7,845 nucleotides of DNA, from positions 1 to 7,845 of the forward strand of contig CALDTD010000364.1 in the NCBI GenBank assembly GCA_937924345.1. The letters run 5' to 3'. Below the pieces are notes generated by a model. It did no database searches. It saw only the letters and a program-made list of their open reading frames with translations, and was not told the origin of the DNA. A program made the position numbers and the translations under genes. The stretch's first letter is position 1. Each line of letters starts with the position of its first letter. Shown one piece after another: positions 1 through 6,094 of this stretch. Source of the stretch: an uncultured Flavobacteriales bacterium. GTDB taxonomy: Bacteria > Bacteroidota > Bacteroidia > Flavobacteriales_D > Parvicellaceae.

Positions 1-72
1 AAAATTATAAAAGGAAATTATAGCTGCGAATTTGTAGCTGACGAAAACATTAGAAAACGTATTTATTTTTAA
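1..72 (+). CDS. 3' end of an unidentified gene (partial)
   Basis: Frame 1 is open from the window edge to a TAA at 70-72 and encodes 23 residues ending in ENIRKRIYF. The codon choice (GAA, GTA, GAC, ATT, AGA, TTT) is like that of the neighbouring genes, and the stop sits 14 bases before the start of the ABC ATPase. This spacing fits an operon whose first gene lies outside the window. The fragment is too short to assign to a family. It could be a chance open stretch, since 23 codons is not rare in AT-rich DNA. Confidence 0.45.
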   Translation, partial: KIIKGNYSCEFVADENIRKRIYF

Positions 73-86
73 ATTATAACAAGACA

Positions 87-980
87 TTGGAAAACATACT
101 TACCATTACTAACCTTAATAAAAAATTTGGGGAGGTACACGCAGTCAGCAATTTATCATTAACAATAAAGAAAGGAAACATCTATGGTATTTTAGGCCCG
201 AATGGAAGTGGAAAGTCTACAACCCTAGGAATAATTTTAAATGTTGTAAACAAAACCTCGGGAAGTTTTACTTGGTTTGACGGATCTGTTTCTACCCACG
301 AAGCTCTGAAGAAAGTAGGAGCAATAATAGAGCGCCCAAATTTTTATCCATACATGACTGCTGTTCAAAACCTAGAACTAGTTTGTAAGATTAAAAACAT
401 CTCCAAAACAAAAATTGAAGAAAAGTTAAAAGCTGTAAACTTATTCGAAAGAAAAGACAGTAAGTTCCAAACCTTTTCTTTGGGAATGAAACAACGATTA
501 GCCATAGCTTCTGCTTTATTAAACGATCCTGAAATTTTAATTTTAGACGAACCAACAAATGGCCTAGATCCAAAGGGGATTCACGAGATAAGAAGCATTA
601 TAAAAAACATAGCCAATAACGGAACTACGATTCTTTTTGCATCGCATTTACTAGATGAAGTAGAGAAAATTTGTAATCACGTTATTGTAATCAGAAATGG
701 GGTAAAAATCTACGATGGGAAAGTAGGTGAAATTACCAATTCTTTTGGATTTTTAGATTTAAAAGTAGAGAACAATCAAGAGAGTTTAATCCAAGTTTTG
801 CCTTCTTTTTATGGAATAGAAAGTGTATGCGAAGAAAATGGCTTAATTACAGCAGTGCTTAATCAAGAAGTATCCGCAGGTGAATTTAATAAACTATTGA
901 TTGAAAAAGGTTTTCTACTCTCTCATTTAGTAAAACGTAAACCAAATTTAGAACAACAATTTTTATCTCTCACAAAATAA
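87..980 (+). CDS. ABC transporter ATP-binding protein, BcrA-like (ABC-2 exporter)
   Basis: This is the cytoplasmic ATPase of an ABC-2 type exporter, 297 residues. Visible motifs are Walker A GPNGSGKST (37-45), a signature loop FSLGMKQR (130-137) in place of the common LSGGMKQR, Walker B ILILDEP (150-156) with the D-loop GLD just after, and the switch histidine H187. The Q-loop position carries glutamate (IIERPNFYP, 80-88). The SLGMKQR signature and Glu at the Q-loop are familiar in the BcrA branch, named for bacitracin export, but the substrate here cannot be read from sequence. The C-terminal ~80 residues are the variable tail usual in this family. The start is TTG at 87: the frame is open back to a TAG at 51-53 with no ATG or GTG, and MENILTITNL fits the family N-terminus. 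There is no Shine-Dalgarno sequence. The permease follows 7 bases downstream. Confidence 0.93.
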   Translation: MENILTITNLNKKFGEVHAVSNLSLTIKKGNIYGILGPNGSGKSTTLGIILNVVNKTSGSFTWFDGSVSTHEALKKVGAIIERPNFYPYMTAVQNLELVCKIKNISKTKIEEKLKAVNLFERKDSKFQTFSLGMKQRLAIASALLNDPEILILDEPTNGLDPKGIHEIRSIIKNIANNGTTILFASHLLDEVEKICNHVIVIRNGVKIYDGKVGEITNSFGFLDLKVENNQESLIQVLPSFYGIESVCEENGLITAVLNQEVSAGEFNKLLIEKGFLLSHLVKRKPNLEQQFLSLTK

Positions 981-987
981 GGAAATT

Positions 988-1818
988 ATGCTAAGGCTAC
1001 TAAGTATTGAATACTTCAAAATAAAACACAACAGGGCAAGTAAGATTCTTATCCTTTTTTACTTTGGTCTACTAAGTTCTATTGCTCTTCTAAGCGCACT
1101 AAAAATTGGTTTTGGTCCTTTAAGCTTCAACCTCGCCGAACAAGGAATATTTGAATTCCCCTATATCTGGCATTTCAATACCTATTTTGCAGCAATACTA
1201 AAGTTTTTTTTGCTTTTGGTAATTGTTTCTATGGTATCCAATGAATACTCTAACAAAACACTAAAGCAAAACTTAATTGATGGCTTAAGTAAAAAGGAAT
1301 ATATACTCTCTAAGTTTTATATGGTATTAGCAATGTCTTTAGTATCGACACTGTTCGTATTTATTCTATCTACTATTTTAGGACTTATTTATTCTCAAGA
1401 AATAACATTCTCGCTTTTTTTCTCGGACCTAAGCTACTTTATTGCTTTTTTTATTAAACTAGTTAGCTTCTTCTCGTTTGGTTTATTTATGGGGGTTTTA
1501 ATAAAACGTTCTGCCTTTGCAATTGGGGCATTATTTATCTTTTATATTCTGGAGGCTATCGTTGGACTTATTATTAGTTACTATGCGAATAAAGATACAA
1601 CAGCATTTATTAAATCTTTATTCCCTTTTAATTCAAGTGAAAGCCTAATACCTAATCCTATTCCAAGAATGGATTTTATAAAAGACACCTCTTCTCAACT
1701 TGGTGCTTACTATAACATAGACTATAATGTTCCTTTACTTAACGTAATTGTATCTCTAATTTGGACTGGACTGTTTATTTACGGAGCATATACCTTTATT
1801 CAAAAAAGAGATTTATAA
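988..1818 (+). CDS. ABC-2 type transporter permease
   Basis: This 276-residue integral inner-membrane protein should form the channel for the ATPase encoded just upstream. Hydrophobic segments lie at about 20-40, 65-85, 110-134, 149-172, 176-198 and 248-270, giving the six-helix topology of ABC-2 permeases. Between helices 2 and 3, residues 85-109 (NEYSNKTLKQNLIDG, then SKKEYILSK) are the charged cytoplasmic coupling segment that typically carries E...T.+ in BcrB/NatB-like permeases and contacts the ATPase. A ~50-residue polar loop (199-247) precedes the last helix. The ATG is 7 bases after the ATPase stop with GGAAATT between, so co-transcription is very likely. The ABC-2 membrane fold and pairing are confident. 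The substrate (peptide antibiotic, lipid, sodium or other) is unknown. Confidence 0.88.
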   Translation: MLRLLSIEYFKIKHNRASKILILFYFGLLSSIALLSALKIGFGPLSFNLAEQGIFEFPYIWHFNTYFAAILKFFLLLVIVSMVSNEYSNKTLKQNLIDGLSKKEYILSKFYMVLAMSLVSTLFVFILSTILGLIYSQEITFSLFFSDLSYFIAFFIKLVSFFSFGLFMGVLIKRSAFAIGALFIFYILEAIVGLIISYYANKDTTAFIKSLFPFNSSESLIPNPIPRMDFIKDTSSQLGAYYNIDYNVPLLNVIVSLIWTGLFIYGAYTFIQKRDL

Positions 1819-1846
1819 TGCATAAAAATAAATAATTTTTTCACAA

Positions 1847-1861
1847 CGTAAATACTTTACG
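1847..1861. promoter_or_regulatory. Inverted repeat CGTAAA-TAC-TTTACG, possible operator
   Basis: There are perfect 6-base arms around a 3-base spacer, lying after the permease stop and ending 11 bases before the TAAGTTTG box of the next gene. It covers the region where a -33 element would be, so it could be a regulator site. A 3-base loop and no following T-tract make it a poor intrinsic terminator. In AT-rich DNA a repeat this short can occur by chance. Confidence 0.35.
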
Positions 1862-1872
1862 GAGTGGAGCGG

Positions 1873-1880
1873 TAAGTTTG
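1873..1880 (+). promoter_or_regulatory. Promoter -7 box TAAGTTTG for the orphan/HIRAN cassette
   Basis: This is an exact match to the Bacteroidota -7 consensus TAnnTTTG, 26 bases before the ATG at 1907, predicting an A-rich leader of about 20 bases. No clear TTG -33 element is seen at the usual spacing. It separates the cassette from the ABC exporter upstream. Confidence 0.6.
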
Positions 1881-1906
1881 TAGTGTAATCAATAAAACAA
1901 AACACT

Positions 1907-2233
1907 ATGAACACAATTTACAACTTAGACTCAAGCTCGTTTTACGATTCTATCGAAATATCTCACCTTGTTTACGAAAAAGGAGATGATGGATTAATGA
2001 TGGCTTGTAAAATTGAAAAAAATAGTAAAAAATATTACACTAATCTCTCGATTAGCTTTACGCAATTCAACCAGATCATTTCTAGACTACTGCAAAAAGG
2101 TATAGACGTTTATGACGAACTATCAACTAGCCTTTTTCAGAAAAACAACTTTGTATCAGAAGTAAACCTTACAACCATAACAGGTAAGAAGGTAATATTG
2201 AACGACTTTTCTTTAGCGAGTCATGCAGCATAA
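1907..2233 (+). CDS. Hypothetical protein, 108 residues, upstream of a HIRAN protein
   Basis: I do not recognise this family. The protein is soluble-looking, with no signal peptide or membrane segment. The N-terminal half (about 14-50) alternates short hydrophobic and charged stretches suggestive of beta strands (SIEISHLVYE, GLMMACKIEK, KKYYTNLSIS). A probable amphipathic helix follows (FTQFNQIISRLLQKG, 51-65), and then a further strand-rich tail (VSEVNLTTI, KKVILNDFS). There is one cysteine (C34). The ATG at 1907 has an A-rich upstream (AAAACAAAACACT) and sits behind a good TAnnTTTG box, so the start looks sound. The HIRAN gene begins 25 bases after the stop, or overlaps by 11 bases if its earlier ATG is used, so the two are probably one transcript. 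Codon use matches the neighbours. A function cannot be given. Confidence 0.75.
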   Translation: MNTIYNLDSSSFYDSIEISHLVYEKGDDGLMMACKIEKNSKKYYTNLSISFTQFNQIISRLLQKGIDVYDELSTSLFQKNNFVSEVNLTTITGKKVILNDFSLASHAA

Positions 2234-2258
2234 TTTAACCCATTTAAAAAAAAGCATT

Positions 2259-2600
2259 ATGAGACATTTAAAAATTCAAGCACCCCAAACAGAATTACCA
2301 AGTTTAGGAATCTTAACTCAAATAGACGAATTAACGAAACACGATATGATTTATATTTATCACCATCTAAATATAGATTCGGAACTAACATTAGAACGTG
2401 ACTATGCTAGAATTTGGGATCAAACGGCAATTGGAGTTTTCTACAAAGGTTTTAAACTAGGGTATATTTCTAAAAAATCGAGTGGAATTATTAGCAAACA
2501 AATTGATAAAGGCAATCAAGTAATTGCAAAAATTAAAACATTATACAAGCAAAAATATATGCCGCTAGAAGGACTAGATATTGCTGTAACAATTGCTTAA
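2259..2600 (+). CDS. Small stand-alone HIRAN-domain protein
   Basis: The protein has 113 residues, nearly all of it a HIRAN-like domain (about 31-112). The diagnostic run is SELTLERDYARIWDQTAIGV at 41-60 followed by FYKGFKLGYISKKSSGIISK at 61-80. This corresponds to the family pattern of leucines then an E-R pair, D..AI.V, G.++GYi, and a helix ending in I.KG (QIDKG, 81-85). HIRAN domains occur at the N-terminus of the fork-remodelling ATPase HLTF/Rad5, where HLTF's binds 3' ssDNA ends, and also as small bacterial proteins. DNA-end recognition here is inferred, and no catalytic domain is attached. I chose the ATG at 2259, preceded by an A-rich tract, over the in-frame ATG at 2223, which would add 12 residues and overlap the upstream gene by 11 bases. 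The earlier start remains possible through translational coupling. The family call is by motif recognition only. Confidence 0.78.
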   Translation: MRHLKIQAPQTELPSLGILTQIDELTKHDMIYIYHHLNIDSELTLERDYARIWDQTAIGVFYKGFKLGYISKKSSGIISKQIDKGNQVIAKIKTLYKQKYMPLEGLDIAVTIA

Positions 2601-2619
2601 AAAGTAATTCTTAAACTAG

Positions 2620-2635
2620 GTTAATGAAAATTAAC
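2620..2635. promoter_or_regulatory. Inverted repeat GTTAAT-GAAA-ATTAAC, possible operator or weak hairpin
   Basis: Perfect 6-base arms flank GAAA, a GNRA-type tetraloop if transcribed. It lies 19 bases after the HIRAN stop and ends 11 bases before the TACATTTG box at 2647, the same distance as the repeat at 1847-1861 has to its own box. No T-tract follows, so efficient intrinsic termination is unlikely. It could be an operator covering the -33 region or a 3' stabilising hairpin. Confidence 0.35.
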
Positions 2636-2646
2636 AACTGTAAATC

Positions 2647-2654
2647 TACATTTG
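2647..2654 (+). promoter_or_regulatory. Promoter -7 box TACATTTG for the DoxX-like gene
   Basis: This is an exact TAnnTTTG match ending only 4 bases before the ATG at 2659. Transcription would start at or about the ATG itself, implying a leaderless mRNA. The alternative is that the box is fortuitous and the gene is read from upstream. Confidence 0.5.
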
Positions 2655-2658
2655 GAAT

Positions 2659-3012
2659 ATGAAAGCAACAAAAATTATTTATTACGTTACAACTGGCTTA
2701 CTCTCTTTTCTTTTATTGGCATCTGCTGGCATGTATATTTTTAACCATGAAGTAGTAAAGGAGATGTTTACAAACTTTGGATACCCAACATACCTTATTT
2801 ACCCCTTGGCAATTGCTAAAATTTCTGCGGTAATCGTACTATGGACAAAACTAAACACACTTAAAGAGTGGGCATACTCAGCACTTTCTTTTGAATTTTT
2901 ACTTGCCTTTTTTGCACATGTAATGATTGGAGACGGAGAACAATTCGGGGCTGTATTAGCATTAGTATTGCTCTTTACTTCTTACCTTACCGAGAAGAGA
3001 ATAAACAATTAA
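2659..3012 (+). CDS. DoxX-like family membrane protein
   Basis: This is a 117-residue inner-membrane protein with four hydrophobic segments at about 6-27, 45-62, 70-90 and 95-112. The pattern is that of the DoxX-like (DoxX_2) family: an N-terminal KIIYYVTTGLL helix, NFGYPTYLIYPLAIAKI (39-55), and KEWAYSALSFEFLLAFFAHV (69-88) followed by an acidic turn GDGE (91-94). The biochemical role of these small proteins is generally not established; some DoxX relatives are linked to thiosulfate metabolism or redox stress. The ATG at 2659 gives the N-terminus usual for the family, and the next methionine (M25) lies inside the first helix. The gene appears to be monocistronic. It converges with the delta' gene, with only 9 bases between their stops and no terminator visible. 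Confidence 0.85.
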   Translation: MKATKIIYYVTTGLLSFLLLASAGMYIFNHEVVKEMFTNFGYPTYLIYPLAIAKISAVIVLWTKLNTLKEWAYSALSFEFLLAFFAHVMIGDGEQFGAVLALVLLFTSYLTEKRINN

Positions 3013-3021
3013 CTAATAATT

Positions 3022-4143
3022 TCACTTTCGTTTTAAGTAGGCAAAAACTTTTAACGAAACGTCTAAGAATAATATTTTTGGATTTGCATTTCGTTCTAAG
3101 TGGTAATGCGCATCGTTTAATAGCTCCGTAAGTACCACAATATTTTTATGATTTATAAACGGAGAAAACTTTTCTAAGAACTGACGTTGTGCGCTAGTCA
3201 AAATAACTAAATCAGTATCAGCATAATGCCCAACTATGCTTTGCCTAAACATCCCTAATGCAAATACAATAAAATTCTTTTGTGCTTCTCTCCCAGCACT
3301 AGCAATAATATCTACCCAATCAATCGTCTCACCAATATTTCTTGTGTAGCATAATCGCATCCACTTAATAAAATTGTCTAAATTAAACGAAGCAGATTCT
3401 TTATCATCAATTAGCGAAAGTGCCAAACTTACATTTCCCTCTGATAAATGTGCGTAGGTATCTGCATCCTCTACTGACAAACCATATTGTTGTACTAAAT
3501 AATCGCTTAATTCCTTTTCTTTTAACCTAGGAATTTTCACCAATTGTGTTCTCGAAAGAATGGTAGAAATAATGTTCTCTTGATTTTGAGAAACTAATAA
3601 AAACAAAGTGTTTTTTGGCGGCTCTTCTATAATCTTTAGCAGCTTATTTGCCGCTTGATTATTCATTTGTTCGGGCATCCACATGATTAAAATCTTGTAG
3701 CCACCTTCAAACGACTTTAGACTAATTTTCTTTACAATTCGTTGACTTTCATCTGTTCCAATTGTACCTTGCTTATTGTCATTACCCAGCGTTCTATACC
3801 AATCTTGCAAACTAAAATACATAGTTGTTTCTAGTTGCTTTTTCCACTCTACAAAAACATCATCAGATGTTCGTGTAGATTTTAAAAGATGTATGGGAAA
3901 AGAAAAATGTAAATCCGGGTGACTAAACTTAGCAACTTTTAAACACGAAGGACAATTGCCACAAGCATCAGAATCTAGTTTATTGCTACATAAAATATAC
4001 TGTGCATATGCAATTGAAAGTGGTAAACTTCCACAACCTGCAGGTCCTAAAAACAACTGAGCATGACTAATGCGCTTACTTTTTACAGTATCGATTAAGT
4101 GCGCTTTTACACTTTCCTGCCCTATTATTTTGTTGAACTGCAT
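3022..4143 (-). CDS. holB: DNA polymerase III subunit delta'
   Basis: This is the clamp-loader subunit delta' (373 residues), which acts with delta and tau/gamma to load the beta sliding clamp on DNA. The AAA+ fold begins with FNKIIGQESVKAHL and ISHAQLFLGPAG (25-36). The P-loop is degenerate (GPAGCGSL, 33-40, with no GKS/T), and the Walker B site has lost its acidic pair (ILIMWMPEQMN, 151-161). This agrees with delta' being a non-hydrolysing subunit. Four cysteines (C52, C61, C64, C67) form the expected zinc module. Sensor 1 lies in the NTLFLLVS stretch, and the SRC motif reads SRT (197-199). Length is typical. The start is ATG at 4141-4143, only 17 bases after the sppA stop, so it is probably the second gene of an sppA-holB transcript. 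No promoter box was found in the short gap. Confidence 0.93.
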   Translation of the reverse strand: MQFNKIIGQESVKAHLIDTVKSKRISHAQLFLGPAGCGSLPLSIAYAQYILCSNKLDSDACGNCPSCLKVAKFSHPDLHFSFPIHLLKSTRTSDDVFVEWKKQLETTMYFSLQDWYRTLGNDNKQGTIGTDESQRIVKKISLKSFEGGYKILIMWMPEQMNNQAANKLLKIIEEPPKNTLFLLVSQNQENIISTILSRTQLVKIPRLKEKELSDYLVQQYGLSVEDADTYAHLSEGNVSLALSLIDDKESASFNLDNFIKWMRLCYTRNIGETIDWVDIIASAGREAQKNFIVFALGMFRQSIVGHYADTDLVILTSAQRQFLEKFSPFINHKNIVVLTELLNDAHYHLERNANPKILFLDVSLKVFAYLKRK

Positions 4144-4160
4144 TAGTGCTAAAAAGCTCT

Positions 4161-5945
4161 CTACTCCACAACTATATCATAAGGCAATCTAGCTTGCACA
4201 CCTTCAACAGCAGTAGCAATTTCAACAGCTTTCATAAACGAAGCTAACTTTTGTTGCATGGGGCTTAAAACAGAAATACTTGCGTCCACATTAAACTGTT
4301 CTAGAACTTCCATTAATTGGTTACTTTCTTTTTTAGGGTAAACACTAATTTTCACATCTTCGATTTCAGCTTTTTCTGCTGCAAAAGCAATAGCATCATC
4401 TATTCCTCCAAGTTCGTCAACCAAACCAATTTTAATTGCATCTGTACCAGCCCAAACTCTACCTTGACCAATGCTATCTACACCAGCAACATCTAAACCT
4501 GGTCTTCCATCTGCTACTTTTTGTTTAAAATCCATATAGATATCATCTACACTTTCTTGAACAATTTTATATTCCTCCTCGGTCAACCCTCTTGTAATTG
4601 TCATCATAGAAGGACGGTTTGTGTATGCTCTATCTACAGTTATTCCTAATTTTTCTTCTAATGGTTTAGAAATATTTGGCAATACTCCAAACACACCTAT
4701 AGAGCCTGTAATGGTATTGGGCTGTGCAAAAATACGATCCGATTGGCAAGCTATGTAATATCCACCTGAAGCTGCAACATCCCCCATAGAAACAACTACT
4801 GGCATTTTCTCTCTTGCCAACACCATTTCTCTCCAAATTACATCAGAAGCTAATGCACTTCCACCTGGAGAATTAACACGTAAAACTAATGCCTTAATAT
4901 TATCGTCTGTTCTTGCTTCCCTTATTGCCTTAGCAATAGTTTCTGAACCAATTGTAGTAGAACTACCTTTTCCACTCTGAATTCCTCCAACAGCATAAAC
5001 TACTGCAATGTTTTTATCTTCTAACTTCAACAAGTTATCATCACCTTTAGCAGCCTTACTACAATATTTTTGAAAAGAAACTAAACTTAATTCTTCGTCC
5101 TCTTTTGTTCCTGCTTTAGCTTTTAATTGTGCTATAATTTCATCTTCATAAATTAAATCATCTACCAAATTATATTCTTTAGCAGACTCAGCAGAGCGAA
5201 CATAAACAGAATCGGCAATTTCGTTTAGTTGAGCACTAGATAAGCCTCTTGTTTCTGTAATACCCCCCAACATTTGGTTCCAAAGTGCATTTAAATAAGT
5301 CATCGTTTGTTCTCTGTTAGCATCACTCATGTGGTCATACATAAATGGCTCAACAGCACTTTTAAACTTATTATTACTTCCTCTAATAATTTGAACATCC
5401 AAACCAAGCTTATCTATTGCCTTTTTAAAGAACATATATTCAGAACTTAACCCTTGAAACTCCACCATTCCTTCTGGGTATAAATAAACGCTATCGGCAG
5501 CAGTAGCCAAATAATATGCTTTTTGCGTAAATACTTCTCCATAAGCTACTACAAATTTACCCGACTCTTTTTTGAAATCTAAAATTGCATTTCTTATCTC
5601 TTCGGTTGTAGCCATACCTGCTGGCATAGAAGCGTTATTGATATAAATACCTTTTATATTATCGTCTGACTTGGCTTTTTCTAATCCTGCTTTTATTTCT
5701 CTAAGCCCAAGTGCTTGTTTTAACTCTAATGCTTGTTTATCAAACTCAGCAAAAGAAACTTCACTAATTGGATTTTTAAACTTAATGTGTAATACGCTAT
5801 TTTCTTTTACAGAAAACTCGTCTTTTGGTTCAAAAGCACTTGAAATAGCTCCTGCAATACCTGCAATCAGAACAATAATTAACATACCCCCAATTAAGAT
5901 AAGGGCTAACGATGATGCGAAAAAAGATCTCCAAAATGGTCTCAT
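4161..5945 (-). CDS. sppA: Signal peptide peptidase SppA, 67K type
   Basis: This is a membrane-anchored serine protease that degrades cleaved signal peptides in the inner membrane. At 594 residues it is the long, duplicated 67K form of E. coli rather than the short archaeal/Bacillus form. A single N-terminal anchor spans about 11-36. The N-terminal S49 repeat supplies the general-base lysine K195 in KSAVEPF (195-201). The C-terminal repeat supplies the nucleophile S393 in DVAASGGYYIA (389-399), preceded by the NSPGG segment (358-362) that helps shape the oxyanion hole. TGSIGVFG (413-420) follows, as expected. Both catalytic residues are present, so the enzyme should be active. The start is ATG at 5943-5945, giving the usual short basic-aromatic segment MRPFWRSFFASSL before the anchor. 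A TAnnTTTG box lies upstream on the same strand. It diverges from folK and is followed closely by holB. Confidence 0.95.
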   Translation of the reverse strand: MRPFWRSFFASSLALILIGGMLIIVLIAGIAGAISSAFEPKDEFSVKENSVLHIKFKNPISEVSFAEFDKQALELKQALGLREIKAGLEKAKSDDNIKGIYINNASMPAGMATTEEIRNAILDFKKESGKFVVAYGEVFTQKAYYLATAADSVYLYPEGMVEFQGLSSEYMFFKKAIDKLGLDVQIIRGSNNKFKSAVEPFMYDHMSDANREQTMTYLNALWNQMLGGITETRGLSSAQLNEIADSVYVRSAESAKEYNLVDDLIYEDEIIAQLKAKAGTKEDEELSLVSFQKYCSKAAKGDDNLLKLEDKNIAVVYAVGGIQSGKGSSTTIGSETIAKAIREARTDDNIKALVLRVNSPGGSALASDVIWREMVLAREKMPVVVSMGDVAASGGYYIACQSDRIFAQPNTITGSIGVFGVLPNISKPLEEKLGITVDRAYTNRPSMMTITRGLTEEEYKIVQESVDDIYMDFKQKVADGRPGLDVAGVDSIGQGRVWAGTDAIKIGLVDELGGIDDAIAFAAEKAEIEDVKISVYPKKESNQLMEVLEQFNVDASISVLSPMQQKLASFMKAVEIATAVEGVQARLPYDIVVE

Positions 5946-5986
5946 AATTTTGTTATTTATGTCTGTTTGTGCTTTAAATTTTTGTG

Positions 5987-5994
5987 CAAAGGTA
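5987..5994 (-). promoter_or_regulatory. Promoter -7 box TACCTTTG for sppA
   Basis: Read on the minus strand this is TACCTTTG, an exact TAnnTTTG match. It stands 41 bases before the sppA ATG and predicts an A-rich leader of roughly 35 bases. No good TTG -33 element is seen; the 22-base dyad at 6012-6033 occupies that region. Confidence 0.6.
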
Positions 5995-6011
5995 ATTTTT
6001 TAATTCTAATC

Positions 6012-6033
6012 TATTTAAGAACAGTCTTAAATA
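6012..6033. promoter_or_regulatory. 22-base inverted repeat in the sppA/folK divergent region, possible operator
   Basis: Perfect 9-base arms (TATTTAAGA and TCTTAAATA) flank the spacer ACAG. It lies 17 bases upstream of the sppA -7 box and 45 bases upstream of the folK box, so a regulator bound here could reach both promoters, but sppA most directly. Because it lies upstream of both genes, it is unlikely to be a terminator. This is the longest perfect dyad I found in the window. Confidence 0.45.
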
Positions 6034-6042
6034 ACTTATTTG

Positions 6043-6056
6043 TTAATAATTATTAA
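6043..6056. repeat. 14-base perfect palindrome TTAATAATTATTAA
   Basis: This is an uninterrupted palindrome made only of A and T, 9 bases from the 22-base dyad and 22 bases upstream of the folK -7 box. It could be a second protein site or a flexible AT-rich upstream element. Low complexity makes chance occurrence plausible. Confidence 0.25.
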
Positions 6057-6078
6057 GAAAGTAAAAGAGAGAAAACTT

Positions 6079-6086
6079 TACTTTTG
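6079..6086 (+). promoter_or_regulatory. Promoter -7 box TACTTTTG for folK
   Basis: This is an exact TAnnTTTG match ending 8 bases before the folK ATG, so the predicted leader is only a few bases or none. No TTG -33 element is visible at normal spacing. Confidence 0.55.
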
Positions 6087-6094
6087 CAATTGAA

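Noticed and set aside
391..573. Minus-strand open frame of 60 codons inside the ABC ATPase gene
   Set aside because: It lies wholly antisense to a well-supported gene, has no promoter box, and its product is a low-complexity mix of Leu, Phe and Lys typical of antisense AT-rich coding DNA.
2223..2258. Earlier in-frame ATG for the HIRAN gene
   Set aside because: It overlaps the upstream gene and adds 12 residues (MQHNLTHLKKSI) outside the domain, while the ATG at 2259 has the A-rich upstream seen at other starts. Not excluded; alignment of homologues would decide.
1907..2600. Orphan + HIRAN pair as a toxin-antitoxin or phage-defence module
   Set aside because: Two small adjacent genes alone are not evidence. 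No toxin fold, nuclease motif, DNA-binding antitoxin domain or mobile-element context is visible.
3022..4143. Degenerate P-loop of delta' as a sign of a decayed gene
   Set aside because: Loss of the Walker lysine and Walker B acids is normal for delta' subunits; the frame is intact, the length is normal and the zinc cysteines are present.
5671..6003. Plus-strand open frame of 110 codons over the 5' part of sppA
   Set aside because: It is antisense to the sppA anchor and first domain, whose motifs are clear; no family resemblance or start signal was found.
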